From: Gracilimonas sp.
GTDB taxonomy: Bacteria; Bacteroidota; Rhodothermia; Balneolales; Balneolaceae
Length of the DNA: 64,000 nucleotides
Direction: 5' to 3'
Assembly (NCBI RefSeq): GCF_017641085.1
Contig: NZ_JAEPPI010000003.1
Coordinates: forward strand, 186,001-250,000
The translations under genes were made by a program, and so were the position numbers. Numbering within the stretch: the stretch's first letter is position 1; the number at the start of each line of letters is the position of its first letter. A model generated the notes under the pieces. That model made no database searches. It was not told where the DNA came from and was given only the letters and a program-made list of their open reading frames with translations. Positions 51,692 to 60,909 of the stretch are shown here, in pieces.

Positions 51692-52123
51692 ATGTTTACG
51701 AGCAGACTAATTCTTTTAATCACTGCGACCATGCTACTGTTTACAGCTTGTTCTGAAAAGACCAACAAGAATGCTGAGAATGTGGGTAAAGAAGTTGAAA
51801 ATACGGTAGAATCAGCCAGGAATGATGTTCAACAAACCAGAGAGGAATTCATTGCAGAGGCGGAACGTACGCTGGAGAAAATGAATGAGGATATTTCCGA
51901 AGCCGAAGAACAGTTGAAGGAAAAGTCAGAAGAGGCTCGTGAAAAAGCAGAAGAAAAACTTGAGAAGCTTAAAGGCGAACGGGATTCCTTCAAAGAGGAT
52001 TTAGCCGAGCTTCAGGAATCAGGAAAGGATAAATGGAAGGAAGTAAAAGACGAAATGCAAGACGGACTGGAAACCCTGAAGACCAAATATAATCGACTAC
52101 TTGAAGACCTCCGGGTTGGATAG
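51692..52123 (+). CDS. Small coiled-coil lipoprotein
   Basis: This 143-residue protein has a lipoprotein signal (ATMLLFTAC, Cys near residue 20) followed by a single long run of charged heptads rich in Glu and Lys (about 25-140). This predicts one continuous coiled coil or helical hairpin, as in YtxH-like or apolipophorin-like proteins. No motif for enzyme activity is seen. It may line the inner face of the outer membrane or act as a periplasmic spacer. The stop codon touches the stop of the convergent SGNH gene. Confidence 0.75.
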   Translation: MFTSRLILLITATMLLFTACSEKTNKNAENVGKEVENTVESARNDVQQTREEFIAEAERTLEKMNEDISEAEEQLKEKSEEAREKAEEKLEKLKGERDSFKEDLAELQESGKDKWKEVKDEMQDGLETLKTKYNRLLEDLRVG

Positions 52124-53641
52124 TTACTCTTTTTGACGAGGAGAGACCAAATCCATGGCCTGGCCGAGAATATTTTTGCTAAAATTGAGGAATTTTTCCT
52201 GATTTCCCATTGCCAGGAAGCGGAGTACATACCGCAGCTCTGCCAATAATTTGGGAGGGTTACTTACCAGCGTGTCTTCGCGAACAACTTCATCCCAGTC
52301 GATGGAGTGCTGAAATTTAACACCCGCTTTGGCCATGGTTTTTAAATACACATTCGCCATTAGCCCATATCCAATGGTGGTAGGGTGAAGCCCATCTAAA
52401 CTGAAGATGCCACCTTTGTAAAGCTGTCCGTTTTTATCAAGACGAATAAAATCGGTACTGAGCTTTATGTCGCCATCCTCATCCACAAGGTGTGCGGTGC
52501 TTTCTTGTTTTAATAAGGCATCGGCCAGTCCTTTTGGTAGATCCCTAACCAGCTCCCCTCCTAAACGCCGACGAGCCAACCCGGCTACATTCTTAGCCAT
52601 GGGTACTACCGACCATCCGTATTCATCGGCTACTTCCCGGATGATCTTATTGTACTCATCCATGGTTAGGTCGAGCTGAATAGCCTGATCTTTTGTTAAA
52701 TGCGGATGCTTTTCAGGATCGAAATCTTCATCCCAAATCCAGAAGCGGGTGTAATAGTCAAAATATCCGAGGCGCTTGCTGGACAGGTCCGAATTCACTC
52801 CCCGGCAAACCGGTGGAATGGTTACATAGGGCAGGGTGGGTACAAAGACTCGTTTAGCGTTCAGCTTCGAGACTTTTTCTGCAAGTTTCCGGTACTGAAT
52901 TTCAAAATGTTCGGGGCGATAAACCGTGTGGGTTCGTTTTCCGGGAAATACTTCCAGGTTATCATCTTCGGTCCAGATCATTTTTAAGTCGGTAATAGCC
53001 GCAATCATGTTATTGTGGCCAAGACACACAATTAGGTTCTCAATACCGCCATCATCAGCCAGTACCTTTGCATTATCAAATTGGCTTCGGGTTTGGAGTT
53101 CGTTGTCCTTCTTCAGGGCTGGATTCAAAACCAGCCGGGCAGTGGTGAATTTGGCATGCTCGGGGAGCATATCAAAAACGGTGAACCTTTCGGGGTTAGT
53201 TTGAATGTGATGCCGGCTGTTTTGCTCATTCACAACCCAGGAGTCGCTTATGTTGAACCCCCACACCGATTGATTGTGATAAGGTGAACTTCGCTCTACG
53301 GCAAGGTCTTTTAAGCCGCCTTCCCAGTATTTTTTAATCCGCTTCAGGGTTTTCAGCATGTGAGTGGCGGCGGGCAAATATTCATTCCAGGTAATTTCAT
53401 CCCCGAACTCTTCCGACATTCCCCGAACCAACACTTCAAGGTTTAAGGGGATGCCGGCCTGAGCGGTAAAGCTGGGTTGGTCAAAATCGGGTGTTGGTTC
53501 AATGCAGCGATGCAGAAAAGAAGGAAAATTAACATCGGTGCGGTAAATACCACCGTTGTTAAACCCCTGCGAAAGGCTGTCTCCAATAACGACCAGTTTG
53601 TGCTTGGCTTCTTTTTTATTCCAGAACATGCATTTTGCCAT
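52124..53641 (-). CDS. SGNH/GDSL-family hydrolase
   Basis: This 505-residue protein has block I GDSLSQGFNN (nucleophile Ser), an Asn block in VCLGHNNMIAAI and block V DGLHPTTIGYGLMAN with the catalytic Asp-His. It is more than twice the size of a basic GDSL esterase, with long inserts in the middle. No signal peptide is visible, so it is probably cytoplasmic. It may be a lipase or carbohydrate esterase; the substrate is unknown. Confidence 0.85.
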   Translation of the reverse strand: MAKCMFWNKKEAKHKLVVIGDSLSQGFNNGGIYRTDVNFPSFLHRCIEPTPDFDQPSFTAQAGIPLNLEVLVRGMSEEFGDEITWNEYLPAATHMLKTLKRIKKYWEGGLKDLAVERSSPYHNQSVWGFNISDSWVVNEQNSRHHIQTNPERFTVFDMLPEHAKFTTARLVLNPALKKDNELQTRSQFDNAKVLADDGGIENLIVCLGHNNMIAAITDLKMIWTEDDNLEVFPGKRTHTVYRPEHFEIQYRKLAEKVSKLNAKRVFVPTLPYVTIPPVCRGVNSDLSSKRLGYFDYYTRFWIWDEDFDPEKHPHLTKDQAIQLDLTMDEYNKIIREVADEYGWSVVPMAKNVAGLARRRLGGELVRDLPKGLADALLKQESTAHLVDEDGDIKLSTDFIRLDKNGQLYKGGIFSLDGLHPTTIGYGLMANVYLKTMAKAGVKFQHSIDWDEVVREDTLVSNPPKLLAELRYVLRFLAMGNQEKFLNFSKNILGQAMDLVSPRQKE

Positions 53642-53689
53642 TAAATCTCAAAAACAAAAAAAGATAGCTAAGTGAAGGGTGAATACAAA

Positions 53690-53752
53690 TATGAGTCATG
53701 AGTAGTGAGTAGTGAGGAAAAATACTCATCACTCACTACTCAAACCTCACAA
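53690..53752. repeat. Heptad-periodic inverted repeat (TGAGT/ACTCA type)
   Basis: Nine in-phase 7-bp units are present. Four left units are TATGAGT, CATGAGT, AGTGAGT and AGTGAGG; one spacer unit is AAAAATA; four right units are CTCATCA, CTCACTA, CTCAAAC and CTCACAA. The arms are complementary and form a hairpin of about 17 bp. It lies upstream of the AhpD-like gene. Confidence 0.8.
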
Positions 53753-53815
53753 CTATTTATCACGAACATGCCTATTTTGTGTTTTGTTATCAGAGGCAAA
53801 TCAAATTAACAGACT

Positions 53816-54184
53816 ATGTCAGATAAAAACAGACTGGAACTATTCAGAGAAAAAAGAGCCGAGCAGAACGAGAAAGTGATGGACCTGGATCATCTGGGCA
53901 TCAAGCGCTTTTTCAATATGGACACCAATACCTATCGTGACGGAGCCCTTTCCACTCAAACCAAAGAACTGCTGGGTCTGGTGGCCTCATCGGTGTTGCG
54001 CTGCAACGACTGTATCGACTATCACCTGGAGCAGTGTGCCAAAGCCGGTTCAACCAAAGCCGAAATTGTTGATGCATTAAATGTGGCCTTAATTGTAGGT
54101 GGGAGTATTGTAATTCCACATCTCCGGCATGCAGCCGACACGCTGGATTTTCTGGAGGAAGAGGGGACTTTAAAAACAGAGTAA
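53816..54184 (+). CDS. AhpD-like carboxymuconolactone decarboxylase family protein
   Basis: This 122-residue helical protein has the AhpD-type motif LVASSVLRCNDCIDYHLEQCAKAG with the redox pair CNDC and the following His, then ALIVGGSIVIPHLRHA. Such proteins form small oligomers that accept electrons from thiols and reduce peroxides or disulfides. It has the size of one core domain, is cytoplasmic and stands alone. Confidence 0.9.
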   Translation: MSDKNRLELFREKRAEQNEKVMDLDHLGIKRFFNMDTNTYRDGALSTQTKELLGLVASSVLRCNDCIDYHLEQCAKAGSTKAEIVDALNVALIVGGSIVIPHLRHAADTLDFLEEEGTLKTE

Positions 54185-54212
54185 AGTTTAGAACTCTTCT
54201 TGAAGAATTTTT

Positions 54213-55028
54213 CTAATCTAGAGCTTCAAATTCCATCGGATCAGGATGCAGAAATTCCAGGTCAAATCTGTTTATCAGCTTTTTGGATGAAACGGTTTTC
54301 CCATCGGCTCCGCCTTCAACAAAGGTAGGTTTTTTAAGTCCCAGTCGCTCCGCAACAACAGTGTAAATCTCGGATCGACTCGGATGCGAACCTGAACACA
54401 CATTGTATATTTCCCCACGAATATTTTCAGAAATAATTTTTTGGGTAACCTGGATGACATCCTCACGATGAACAAGGTTCACCGGGGCATCGCCGTCAGC
54501 AATGTCGGTTCGGCCGGCCATATATTTTGCAGGATGACGGTCTTCTCCATACAACCCGCATAGGCGCAGTATGACGGCCTCAGGAATATACTCAAGCAGC
54601 TCACCTTCAGCAGCTATCATGGTATTCTTACTGTTGCGGTCCGGCACAGCATCTGTTTCTTTTACTTCATTAGTTGCATTTCCATAGGCGGATGTGGAAC
54701 TATACATCAGCACCTGTACGTTTCTTTCAGCCAGAACCTGAGAAAGTTGTCCGATAACGGTTGGGTATTCATCACGGTTTTCTCCTCGTCCCGGAGAAAT
54801 GGAGATGAGCACTGAATCAACTTCAGGTAAACGAATTTCAGATAGGGATTTGGCAGGTAGTTCTAATTTTACCGGCTTGATGCCCGCTTCATTTAATTCG
54901 GAGAAATTAGAGGAAGACCGGGTAGTTCCATAAACGGTGAATCCGTCATTGATAAGTTTTTCACCTAATTTTTTTCCCACCCAACCGCAGCCAACAATTA
55001 ATACAGAGCTGTTTTTATCGGAATTCAT
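54213..55028 (-). CDS. NAD(P)-dependent epimerase/dehydratase-like protein (YeeZ type)
   Basis: This is a 271-residue Rossmann-fold protein of the extended SDR class. It has the dinucleotide motif GCGWVGKKLG (about 13-22), a TTRSSS switch loop, VLISISPGRG, YSSTSAYGN (with Tyr of the active site) and LRLCGLYGEDRHP. Members like YeeZ act on nucleotide sugars or have unknown substrates. It is convergent with the AhpD-like gene and divergent from hemH. Confidence 0.88.
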   Translation of the reverse strand: MNSDKNSSVLIVGCGWVGKKLGEKLINDGFTVYGTTRSSSNFSELNEAGIKPVKLELPAKSLSEIRLPEVDSVLISISPGRGENRDEYPTVIGQLSQVLAERNVQVLMYSSTSAYGNATNEVKETDAVPDRNSKNTMIAAEGELLEYIPEAVILRLCGLYGEDRHPAKYMAGRTDIADGDAPVNLVHREDVIQVTQKIISENIRGEIYNVCSGSHPSRSEIYTVVAERLGLKKPTFVEGGADGKTVSSKKLINRFDLEFLHPDPMEFEALD

Positions 55029-55091
55029 ACTTTCTTCACATTAAATAAAGTTATTGCTTAACTGTACACTAAACATAGATCAAATTCAGGC

Positions 55092-56159
55092 ATGGCACAA
55101 TCGAACACTGGAATTTTATTGGTTAACCTCGGATCACCCGATAGTTATGAACCCGCAGACTTAAAAGTGTATCTGAGAGAGTTTTTAACAGACAAACGTG
55201 TAATCGACTTCCCGGCTCCCATCCGTAAAACCATTGTAGAAGCTTTTATTTTACCCTTTCGCCCCAAAGAATCGGGTGAGGCCTATGAATTGATATGGTG
55301 GGATGAAGGTTCGCCCCTGATCGTAATTACCCAGCGGGTGATTGATAAGCTTAAGCAGCGGTTGGGTGATGATATCCCTGTTTCGATGGGAATGAGATAT
55401 GGAAACCCATCCATAGAAGCAGGTTTTGATGAATTGATGGAAAAGAACCCCAATCTGGATCGCGTGTTCTTAATTCCGCTTTATCCGCAATATGCGATGG
55501 CCACAACCGAAACCGTGATCGAGAAAGCCAAAGAAGTTTGGCAGAGTAAGTATCCCAACCTGCAGGTAGAGTTTAAGGATGCTTTCTATGACGATCCGGA
55601 TTATGTGAAAGCGCTGGGTGAAAGTATTCGTCCATATATTGATGAGCATGATATCGATCACCTGCTGTTTTCCTATCATGGCGTGCCGGAGCGGCAAATT
55701 AAGAAGCGGGACATCACCGGCGATCACTGCCTGAAGTGCGAAGACTGCTGTAACGTCAACTCACCGGCGCATACCTTTTGCTACCGCCATCAGGATTTAA
55801 TGACTACGAAGAATGCTGCCGAGTATCTGGATTTGGATAGCAGGGACTTTACTTATAGCACGGCTTTTCAGTCGAAATTGGGAATCGACCCCTGGCTTAC
55901 CCCGGCCACCGATGCCGAACTGGTACGACTTGCAGAGGAAGAAGGCGTGAAGAAAGTAGCGGTTTGCTGTCCGGCTTTTATTTCAGACTGTATCGAGACG
56001 CTGGAGGAGATTGGTATCCGCGGTAAGGAAGACTTTGTGGAAGCCGGAGGAGAAGATTTAATCCTGATTCCTTGTGTAAACGATAGTGACCTCTGGATAG
56101 ACACACTTGAAAAATGGTGCGCAGAAAAGCTTAAGGTGAAAAAGGTAGAGGCGGCTTGA
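55092..56159 (+). CDS. hemH: Ferrochelatase
   Basis: This 355-residue enzyme inserts Fe2+ into protoporphyrin IX, the last step of haem synthesis. It begins GILLVNLGSPDSYEPADLK and has the SYHGVPERQIKK motif with the catalytic His, then CPAFISDCIETLEEI with the catalytic Glu. Between these lies a Cys-rich stretch, HCLKCEDCCNVNSPAHTFC, with five Cys and two His, which could bind a metal or an Fe-S cluster. The stop codon overlaps the start of hemG in TTGA, so the two are coupled. Confidence 0.96.
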   Translation: MAQSNTGILLVNLGSPDSYEPADLKVYLREFLTDKRVIDFPAPIRKTIVEAFILPFRPKESGEAYELIWWDEGSPLIVITQRVIDKLKQRLGDDIPVSMGMRYGNPSIEAGFDELMEKNPNLDRVFLIPLYPQYAMATTETVIEKAKEVWQSKYPNLQVEFKDAFYDDPDYVKALGESIRPYIDEHDIDHLLFSYHGVPERQIKKRDITGDHCLKCEDCCNVNSPAHTFCYRHQDLMTTKNAAEYLDLDSRDFTYSTAFQSKLGIDPWLTPATDAELVRLAEEEGVKKVAVCCPAFISDCIETLEEIGIRGKEDFVEAGGEDLILIPCVNDSDLWIDTLEKWCAEKLKVKKVEAA

Positions 56160-57496
56160 GTGACTTAACTTCACAGGAAGTTATTATTCTGGGTGGAGGC
56201 ATTTCGGGGCTTTCTGTGGCCTGGTTTCTTCACCAAAAAGGAATTCCGTTCAAGCTATTCGAAAAGCAGGCTGAAACCGGGGGGGTTATAACCTCCAAAA
56301 TGGCTAATGGATCGGTATTGGATTTCGGGCCTAATTCCCTGCGCGATCGAAATGGCCAAATTCGAAAATTGGCTAAACACTTAGAGCTTACAGATGACCT
56401 GATCCAAATTTCAGAAGCCTTTAAAACGCGCTTTATAGTTAGAGATCGGACGCTTGAAGCATTGTCGCCAAGTTTAAGCTCTCTTATTTCTACAAAGATT
56501 TTATCTCCTAAAGGAAAGCTTCGGCTGCTTAAAGAGCCGTTTATCGGGGAAAGATCAGGCGGGGATGAAAGTATCGGGGATTTTTTGGAGCGGAGAATCG
56601 GCAAAGAAGCCGTGGATTACCTGGTGGACCCGGTGTTTTCGGGCATCTATGCCGGCAATATCTATCGGATGAGTAAAAAATCGGTGCTGCCCAAACTTTC
56701 GGAATATGAGCAGGATTACGGCTCCATTGCCTGGGGAGCCATTCGTTCAAAAAAAGAGAGCAAAACGGTAAAACCGATGGTGCTTTCCTTTAAAAAAGGA
56801 GTCCAGCAGCTGACGAACGCCCTCACCGAAAGAATTTCAGATCATATCATATATGATGAAGTGAAAATGTTGGAGAAGACCGAATCAGGGTACAGGGTTA
56901 TGACGGAGGAAGATGAATACACTTCAAAAAATATTATCTCTTGTATCCCTGCGTACAGTTTAGGGCATATGCTGGGTGGATTTGAACCGGAGCTTTCTGC
57001 CGAACTTGTTGACATTGATTATGCCCCGATGCTATCCACCCAGGTACTCTTCAAAGCATCTGATATCAATACAGAACCAGAAGGCTTCGGATTTTTGGTG
57101 CCAAGAAAAGAGCGCATCAGACTGCTGGGTGCCATTTGGAAATCAAGTATCTTCCCCGAACTGACGGCCGACGGATATTTTCATGCTACCCTGATGACCG
57201 GTGGAGCTCACGACCGGGGAATATTAACCGAGCCGGTAGAAGATGTGGAAGAAGAAGTTTTGAAAGAGTTTCGTGAGCTGATGGAGACAGATGCTTCCCC
57301 TGCCTTCATTAAATCTTACCTCTGGAAAAAGGCCATTCCCCAATTTGATGTTGGTTACGAGCAGAAAAAACAAAAGCTTCAACAATTTGAAACTGAAAAC
57401 CCCGGCCTGCATTTAGGCGGTAATTACCGCTGGGGCGTTTCCGTGCCGGATTGCATTCAGGGAGCGGAAGAATTGGTTGAAGAAGTTACCGCTTAG
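56156..57496 (+). CDS. hemG: Protoporphyrinogen oxidase (FAD-dependent)
   Basis: This 446-residue flavoenzyme oxidises protoporphyrinogen IX to protoporphyrin IX, giving ferrochelatase its substrate. It begins with the FAD motif ILGGGISGLSVAWFL, has VLDFGPNSLR, VDPVFSGIYAGNIYRMS and the C-terminal GNYRWGVSVPDCIQGA FAD segment. The start is TTG at 56156, overlapping the hemH stop (TTGA). This is the oxygen-dependent class (HemY type), not the HemG flavodoxin. Confidence 0.95.
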   Translation: MSDLTSQEVIILGGGISGLSVAWFLHQKGIPFKLFEKQAETGGVITSKMANGSVLDFGPNSLRDRNGQIRKLAKHLELTDDLIQISEAFKTRFIVRDRTLEALSPSLSSLISTKILSPKGKLRLLKEPFIGERSGGDESIGDFLERRIGKEAVDYLVDPVFSGIYAGNIYRMSKKSVLPKLSEYEQDYGSIAWGAIRSKKESKTVKPMVLSFKKGVQQLTNALTERISDHIIYDEVKMLEKTESGYRVMTEEDEYTSKNIISCIPAYSLGHMLGGFEPELSAELVDIDYAPMLSTQVLFKASDINTEPEGFGFLVPRKERIRLLGAIWKSSIFPELTADGYFHATLMTGGAHDRGILTEPVEDVEEEVLKEFRELMETDASPAFIKSYLWKKAIPQFDVGYEQKKQKLQQFETENPGLHLGGNYRWGVSVPDCIQGAEELVEEVTA

Positions 57497-58480
57497 TTAT
57501 AAGTCTTTTGGGATAATCTCTATGCTCATTGGCAGGTGGTCTGCTGCCATATTCATTGAGTCAGGCGAAAAGTAGTAATTCACAATCACAGTATCCCCTG
57601 CAACTTCACTCTTCATGTTGTTATTGGGAAGGATGTGATCAATACGCCAGAAGGCAGAATCAGCCGGGTGAGAGAACACTCCGGTTCCGGCCAAAGGATC
57701 TACGAATTCAACGGATGAACCGGTTCCCAGAAAAGCTTGGAATTCATCACTGTCTGGTGCGCTGTTGAAATCACCCACAGCCAGAATATTTTCATCGGGA
57801 TTAAGCGCCAACAGTTGATTGTAGTGTGCACGCAAAAGATTGATTTGTCCGAGTCGCCAATTCTCATTTCGGTCACCACGGCCCGCTTTCAGATGTACCC
57901 CGGTTAAATAAAATGAATAGTCCGGGTTCACCAACACTTCTGTGGTCCACATACGATTGTTGGTAAATGCCTGTGAGGCAGGATTGCCCTCATCATCTAC
58001 TTGTTCAATAATCGGCGTATTTGTTGTGGCATAGCTGTGAAAAAGGCCAAAAGGAATTCGGCTCATCACCACTACATTCATATACCAATCGTTGCTCTCG
58101 TGGCCGGCAAAAACCTGATATCCTAACTCCGGAAAATGTTCTTCAGCTAATTGTTGAGCATAGCTGTCACTTTCAAATTCCTGAAGAACCACAATATCGG
58201 CATCCGCTTTTTTAATGATCTCAACGAATAATTTCCGCCGCTCTTCCATATTGTCAGGTGGATTATTCTCCCGTCTGTTGTCTATGTAAGGATTATCCAT
58301 ATCATCAACAAAATGTTCCACATTCCAGGACAATACTTTTACCGTATCAAAATCAGAAGCCTGATACCAGTCCGGCGTGGCCATTGCTTGAGGAAATGAG
58401 TTAGAGGTAGGCTCTTCTTTTTGCTGTTGAATGGTACAAGCTGAAGTAATAAGAATGAGAATCAGTAAAAGCAGGCGCAT
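57497..58480 (-). CDS. Exported endonuclease/exonuclease/phosphatase-family lipoprotein
   Basis: This 327-residue protein has a lipoprotein signal (LILILITSAC). It has the EEP fold motifs: VLSWNVEHF with Asn, VVLQEFES with catalytic Glu, GVHLKAGRG, AVGDFNSAPDS and a late DHLPMSIEI with catalytic Asp-His. Exported members degrade extracellular DNA or phosphoesters; the substrate here is unknown. Its stop codon directly follows that of the convergent hemG. Confidence 0.9.
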   Translation of the reverse strand: MRLLLLILILITSACTIQQQKEEPTSNSFPQAMATPDWYQASDFDTVKVLSWNVEHFVDDMDNPYIDNRRENNPPDNMEERRKLFVEIIKKADADIVVLQEFESDSYAQQLAEEHFPELGYQVFAGHESNDWYMNVVVMSRIPFGLFHSYATTNTPIIEQVDDEGNPASQAFTNNRMWTTEVLVNPDYSFYLTGVHLKAGRGDRNENWRLGQINLLRAHYNQLLALNPDENILAVGDFNSAPDSDEFQAFLGTGSSVEFVDPLAGTGVFSHPADSAFWRIDHILPNNNMKSEVAGDTVIVNYYFSPDSMNMAADHLPMSIEIIPKDL

Positions 58481-58661
58481 ATCTTTTTTTAATAAGATGG
58501 TAGGGGTTTTAATGTTATGGAACTTTTAAAGTTTGTGATGGAATTGTGAGGATCAACATCTGAGCTAAAGAACTCAGGTATAGGTAAAGTACGGTTATTT
58601 AATTTTGCATTCCCGCCTCCAAAACCGATATTCGGGCTCTTCAACCACTTAAAACATTTTT

Positions 58662-59954
58662 ATGCCTGAGAAATCTTCAAAAGGACTTTTAGCATGGGCT
58701 ATATATGACTGGGCCAATTCGGCTTATTTCGTGATGATTCAAACCTTTGTGTTTGCCGCCTATTTTGCCCAATCCATAGCCGAAAATGAAACCTCAGGCA
58801 CGGCATTGTGGGGAAATATGATCGGGTTGGCTGGTTTTGTCATAGCTATTTCAGCTCCTTTTTTAGGATCTATTGCTGATGAGGGGGGACGACGTAAGCC
58901 CTGGATTGCTTTTTTTACCACCCTTTGTGTAATCGGTTGCAGCATGTTATGGTTTGCCGAGCCCAGCTCTGATTTCATCTGGTTTGCCCTTTCAATGGCT
59001 TTCATTGCTACACTTGGAGCCGAGCTCTCATTCATTTTTTATAATGCCATGCTGCCTGATTTAACCACCAGTTTAACCATTGGCAAATGGTCGGGCTGGG
59101 GCTGGGCCATGGGGTATGCCGGCGGACTGGTTTGCCTGATTATAGGGTACTTCGGTTTTGTGGAATACGGTGCCGATGTATTTGGGTTGGATGAAGGCTC
59201 TCTGCAGAATGTAAGAATCACTTTTCTGTTCACCGGCTTGTGGTATGCTGTTTTTAGTCTCCCCATGTTTTTTAAAACGGAAGACGTTCCTTCAAAAAAT
59301 AAAAGAATGTCGGTGGCGGTAAAGGATGGGATGAAGGAACTCAAAAATGGGATTGCCATGCTTAAAGAGGAGCCGAATATCTGGAAGTTTTTATTGGCAC
59401 GCTTGTTTTATAATGATGGCCTTGCCACTATTTTTGCGATGGGGGGAGTGTATGCCGCCGGAACCTTCGGTTTTGACACCGGTCAGATCTTTATGTTCGG
59501 TATCGCTCTCAACGTAACGGCCGGACTGGGTGCTTTCGGGTTTTCCTGGCTGGATGATATTAGTGGTAGTAAAAACACAATCGTGTGGTCGTTGGTGGGG
59601 TTGATTGTGCCGGTGGTGGCCGTTCTTTTTGTGGAAGCGGAGACCTGGTTTTGGGTGTGGGGGTTGTTGCTTGGAATATTCGTGGGTCCCGTGCAGGCAT
59701 CAAGCCGGACATTTATGGGAAGACTTGCCCCGCAAGATAAAAGAAATCAAATGTATGGGCTGTTTGCATTGTCTGGAAAAGTAACCACTTTTGCCGGTCC
59801 TATTATGGTAGGTTGGATCACCTTGTTGATGGATAACCAGAGGTGGGGAATGAGTGCTATATTGTTGCTTTTGGTTGTGGGATTAGCGTTAATGTTAGGT
59901 GTGGATGAGGTTAAGGGAACAACCCGGGAAGAAGTGCCTATAATCCAGAATTAA
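58662..59954 (+). CDS. MFS transporter of the UMF1/Atg22-like group
   Basis: This 430-residue membrane protein has about twelve helices. It begins LLAWAIYDWANSAYFVMIQTF, the signature of the UMF1/Vps22-Atg22-like branch of the major facilitator superfamily, and has GSIADEGGRRKPWI between helices 2 and 3. It probably exports small solutes or amino acids, but no substrate is known for bacterial members. A possible -7 box TAATTTTG lies at 58600-58607. The gene stands alone. Confidence 0.9.
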   Translation: MPEKSSKGLLAWAIYDWANSAYFVMIQTFVFAAYFAQSIAENETSGTALWGNMIGLAGFVIAISAPFLGSIADEGGRRKPWIAFFTTLCVIGCSMLWFAEPSSDFIWFALSMAFIATLGAELSFIFYNAMLPDLTTSLTIGKWSGWGWAMGYAGGLVCLIIGYFGFVEYGADVFGLDEGSLQNVRITFLFTGLWYAVFSLPMFFKTEDVPSKNKRMSVAVKDGMKELKNGIAMLKEEPNIWKFLLARLFYNDGLATIFAMGGVYAAGTFGFDTGQIFMFGIALNVTAGLGAFGFSWLDDISGSKNTIVWSLVGLIVPVVAVLFVEAETWFWVWGLLLGIFVGPVQASSRTFMGRLAPQDKRNQMYGLFALSGKVTTFAGPIMVGWITLLMDNQRWGMSAILLLLVVGLALMLGVDEVKGTTREEVPIIQN

Positions 59955-60102
59955 AGAAAACAATGTATTTATCTGCTTATTTATTAAATTAACGCAGATT
60001 TTAATACTGTATAGAACTAAGCAGTACTATTTAAAAAAGCAGGTGCTTAACTAATTTTATATAGCACCGTTAATCGAAACTAAATCTTAAGGAGTACAAC
60101 AC

Positions 60103-60279
60103 ATGAGTAGAATGGACGATATCAACAACGTAGTAGAAGAACTGCAAGTTGACATGAAGAAATTTTATGAGAAAGGAAACAAAGCTGCCGGAACACGTGC
60201 CCGCAAGAGTCTAATGACTCTAAAAAAGCTTTCTCATGAAATCCGTCAGGAAATTCAGGAAAAGAAAAACGCTATGTAA
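60103..60279 (+). CDS. Hc1-like histone H1 family protein
   Basis: This 58-residue basic protein reads MSRMDDINNVVEELQVDMKK at the start, followed by FYEKGNKAAGTRARKSLMTL. The GNKAAGTRARKSL core and the amphipathic helix to the end fit the short histone H1-like (Hc1) proteins common in Bacteroidota. They bind DNA through the Lys/Arg face. A good AAGGAG (60089-60094) precedes the ATG, and an intrinsic terminator follows. The gene is below the usual length limit. Confidence 0.88.
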   Translation: MSRMDDINNVVEELQVDMKKFYEKGNKAAGTRARKSLMTLKKLSHEIRQEIQEKKNAM

Positions 60280-60301
60280 TTTCCTTTACCAATTTTAAAA
60301 G

Positions 60302-60326
60302 AAAAGCCACCATTGTGTGGCTTTTT
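60302..60326 (+). terminator. Intrinsic terminator after the Hc1-like gene
   Basis: A 9-bp stem AAAAGCCAC/GTGGCTTTT with a 6-nt loop runs into T. It lies 22 bp past the stop codon. Confidence 0.82.
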
Positions 60327-60399
60327 CTATTTTTAGGAACATTTATCCATTTATCTTTTTTATTATCAGGCTGAAATTAATGCTTCAATCATTCAGTGC

Positions 60400-60909
60400 A
60401 TGAATCAAGAGCCCGCTACCCGAATCCATAAAAATGCCATCAAAGCCTGGACGGTAAATGCTTTGCTATTTGGATTGTTTTGGTTTACCCCCTCTATTAT
60501 TCAATTGGCTCTTGCTATAAATCACAACTTAGGTATCGGCACGCCATGGTATCATGGTATAGACTGGCTTCTGTTTGGTTCTATATTTCTTGCTTCCCTG
60601 ATCTTTTATTTGTTAACCGGAGTGCTGCTCCCCAATATTCGTTGGAAGCGATGGAAGTATAATGTTTCCGAAAAAGAAATCGACATGCTACGGGGTATTA
60701 TCATTAAAAAAAGAACGCTCGTTCCCATTAACCGGGTTCAGCACGTGGATACCAAGCAAGGCCCTGTTTATCGGAAATTCGGGTTGTCGTCGGTCACCAT
60801 ATCCACAGCAGCAACCACGCATGAAATTCCTGCTCTTGACGATGATACTGCAGACGAGCTCCGCACCAAGATTTCTACACTTGTACGGAAGGTGAAAGAT
60901 GATGTCTGA
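60400..60909 (+). CDS. bPH2-domain membrane protein (YdbS-like)
   Basis: This 169-residue protein has two membrane helices (about 20-45 and 55-80) and a bacterial PH-like domain (bPH2/DUF304) from about 85 with NVSEKEIDMLRGIIIKKRTLVPINRVQHVDTKQGP and FGLSSVTISTAATTHEIPAL. It overlaps the YdbT-like gene by 11 bp, the same pairing as YdbS-YdbT in Bacillus. Those proteins are linked to resistance to some antimicrobial peptides; the role here is inferred from this pairing only. Confidence 0.9.
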   Translation: MNQEPATRIHKNAIKAWTVNALLFGLFWFTPSIIQLALAINHNLGIGTPWYHGIDWLLFGSIFLASLIFYLLTGVLLPNIRWKRWKYNVSEKEIDMLRGIIIKKRTLVPINRVQHVDTKQGPVYRKFGLSSVTISTAATTHEIPALDDDTADELRTKISTLVRKVKDDV

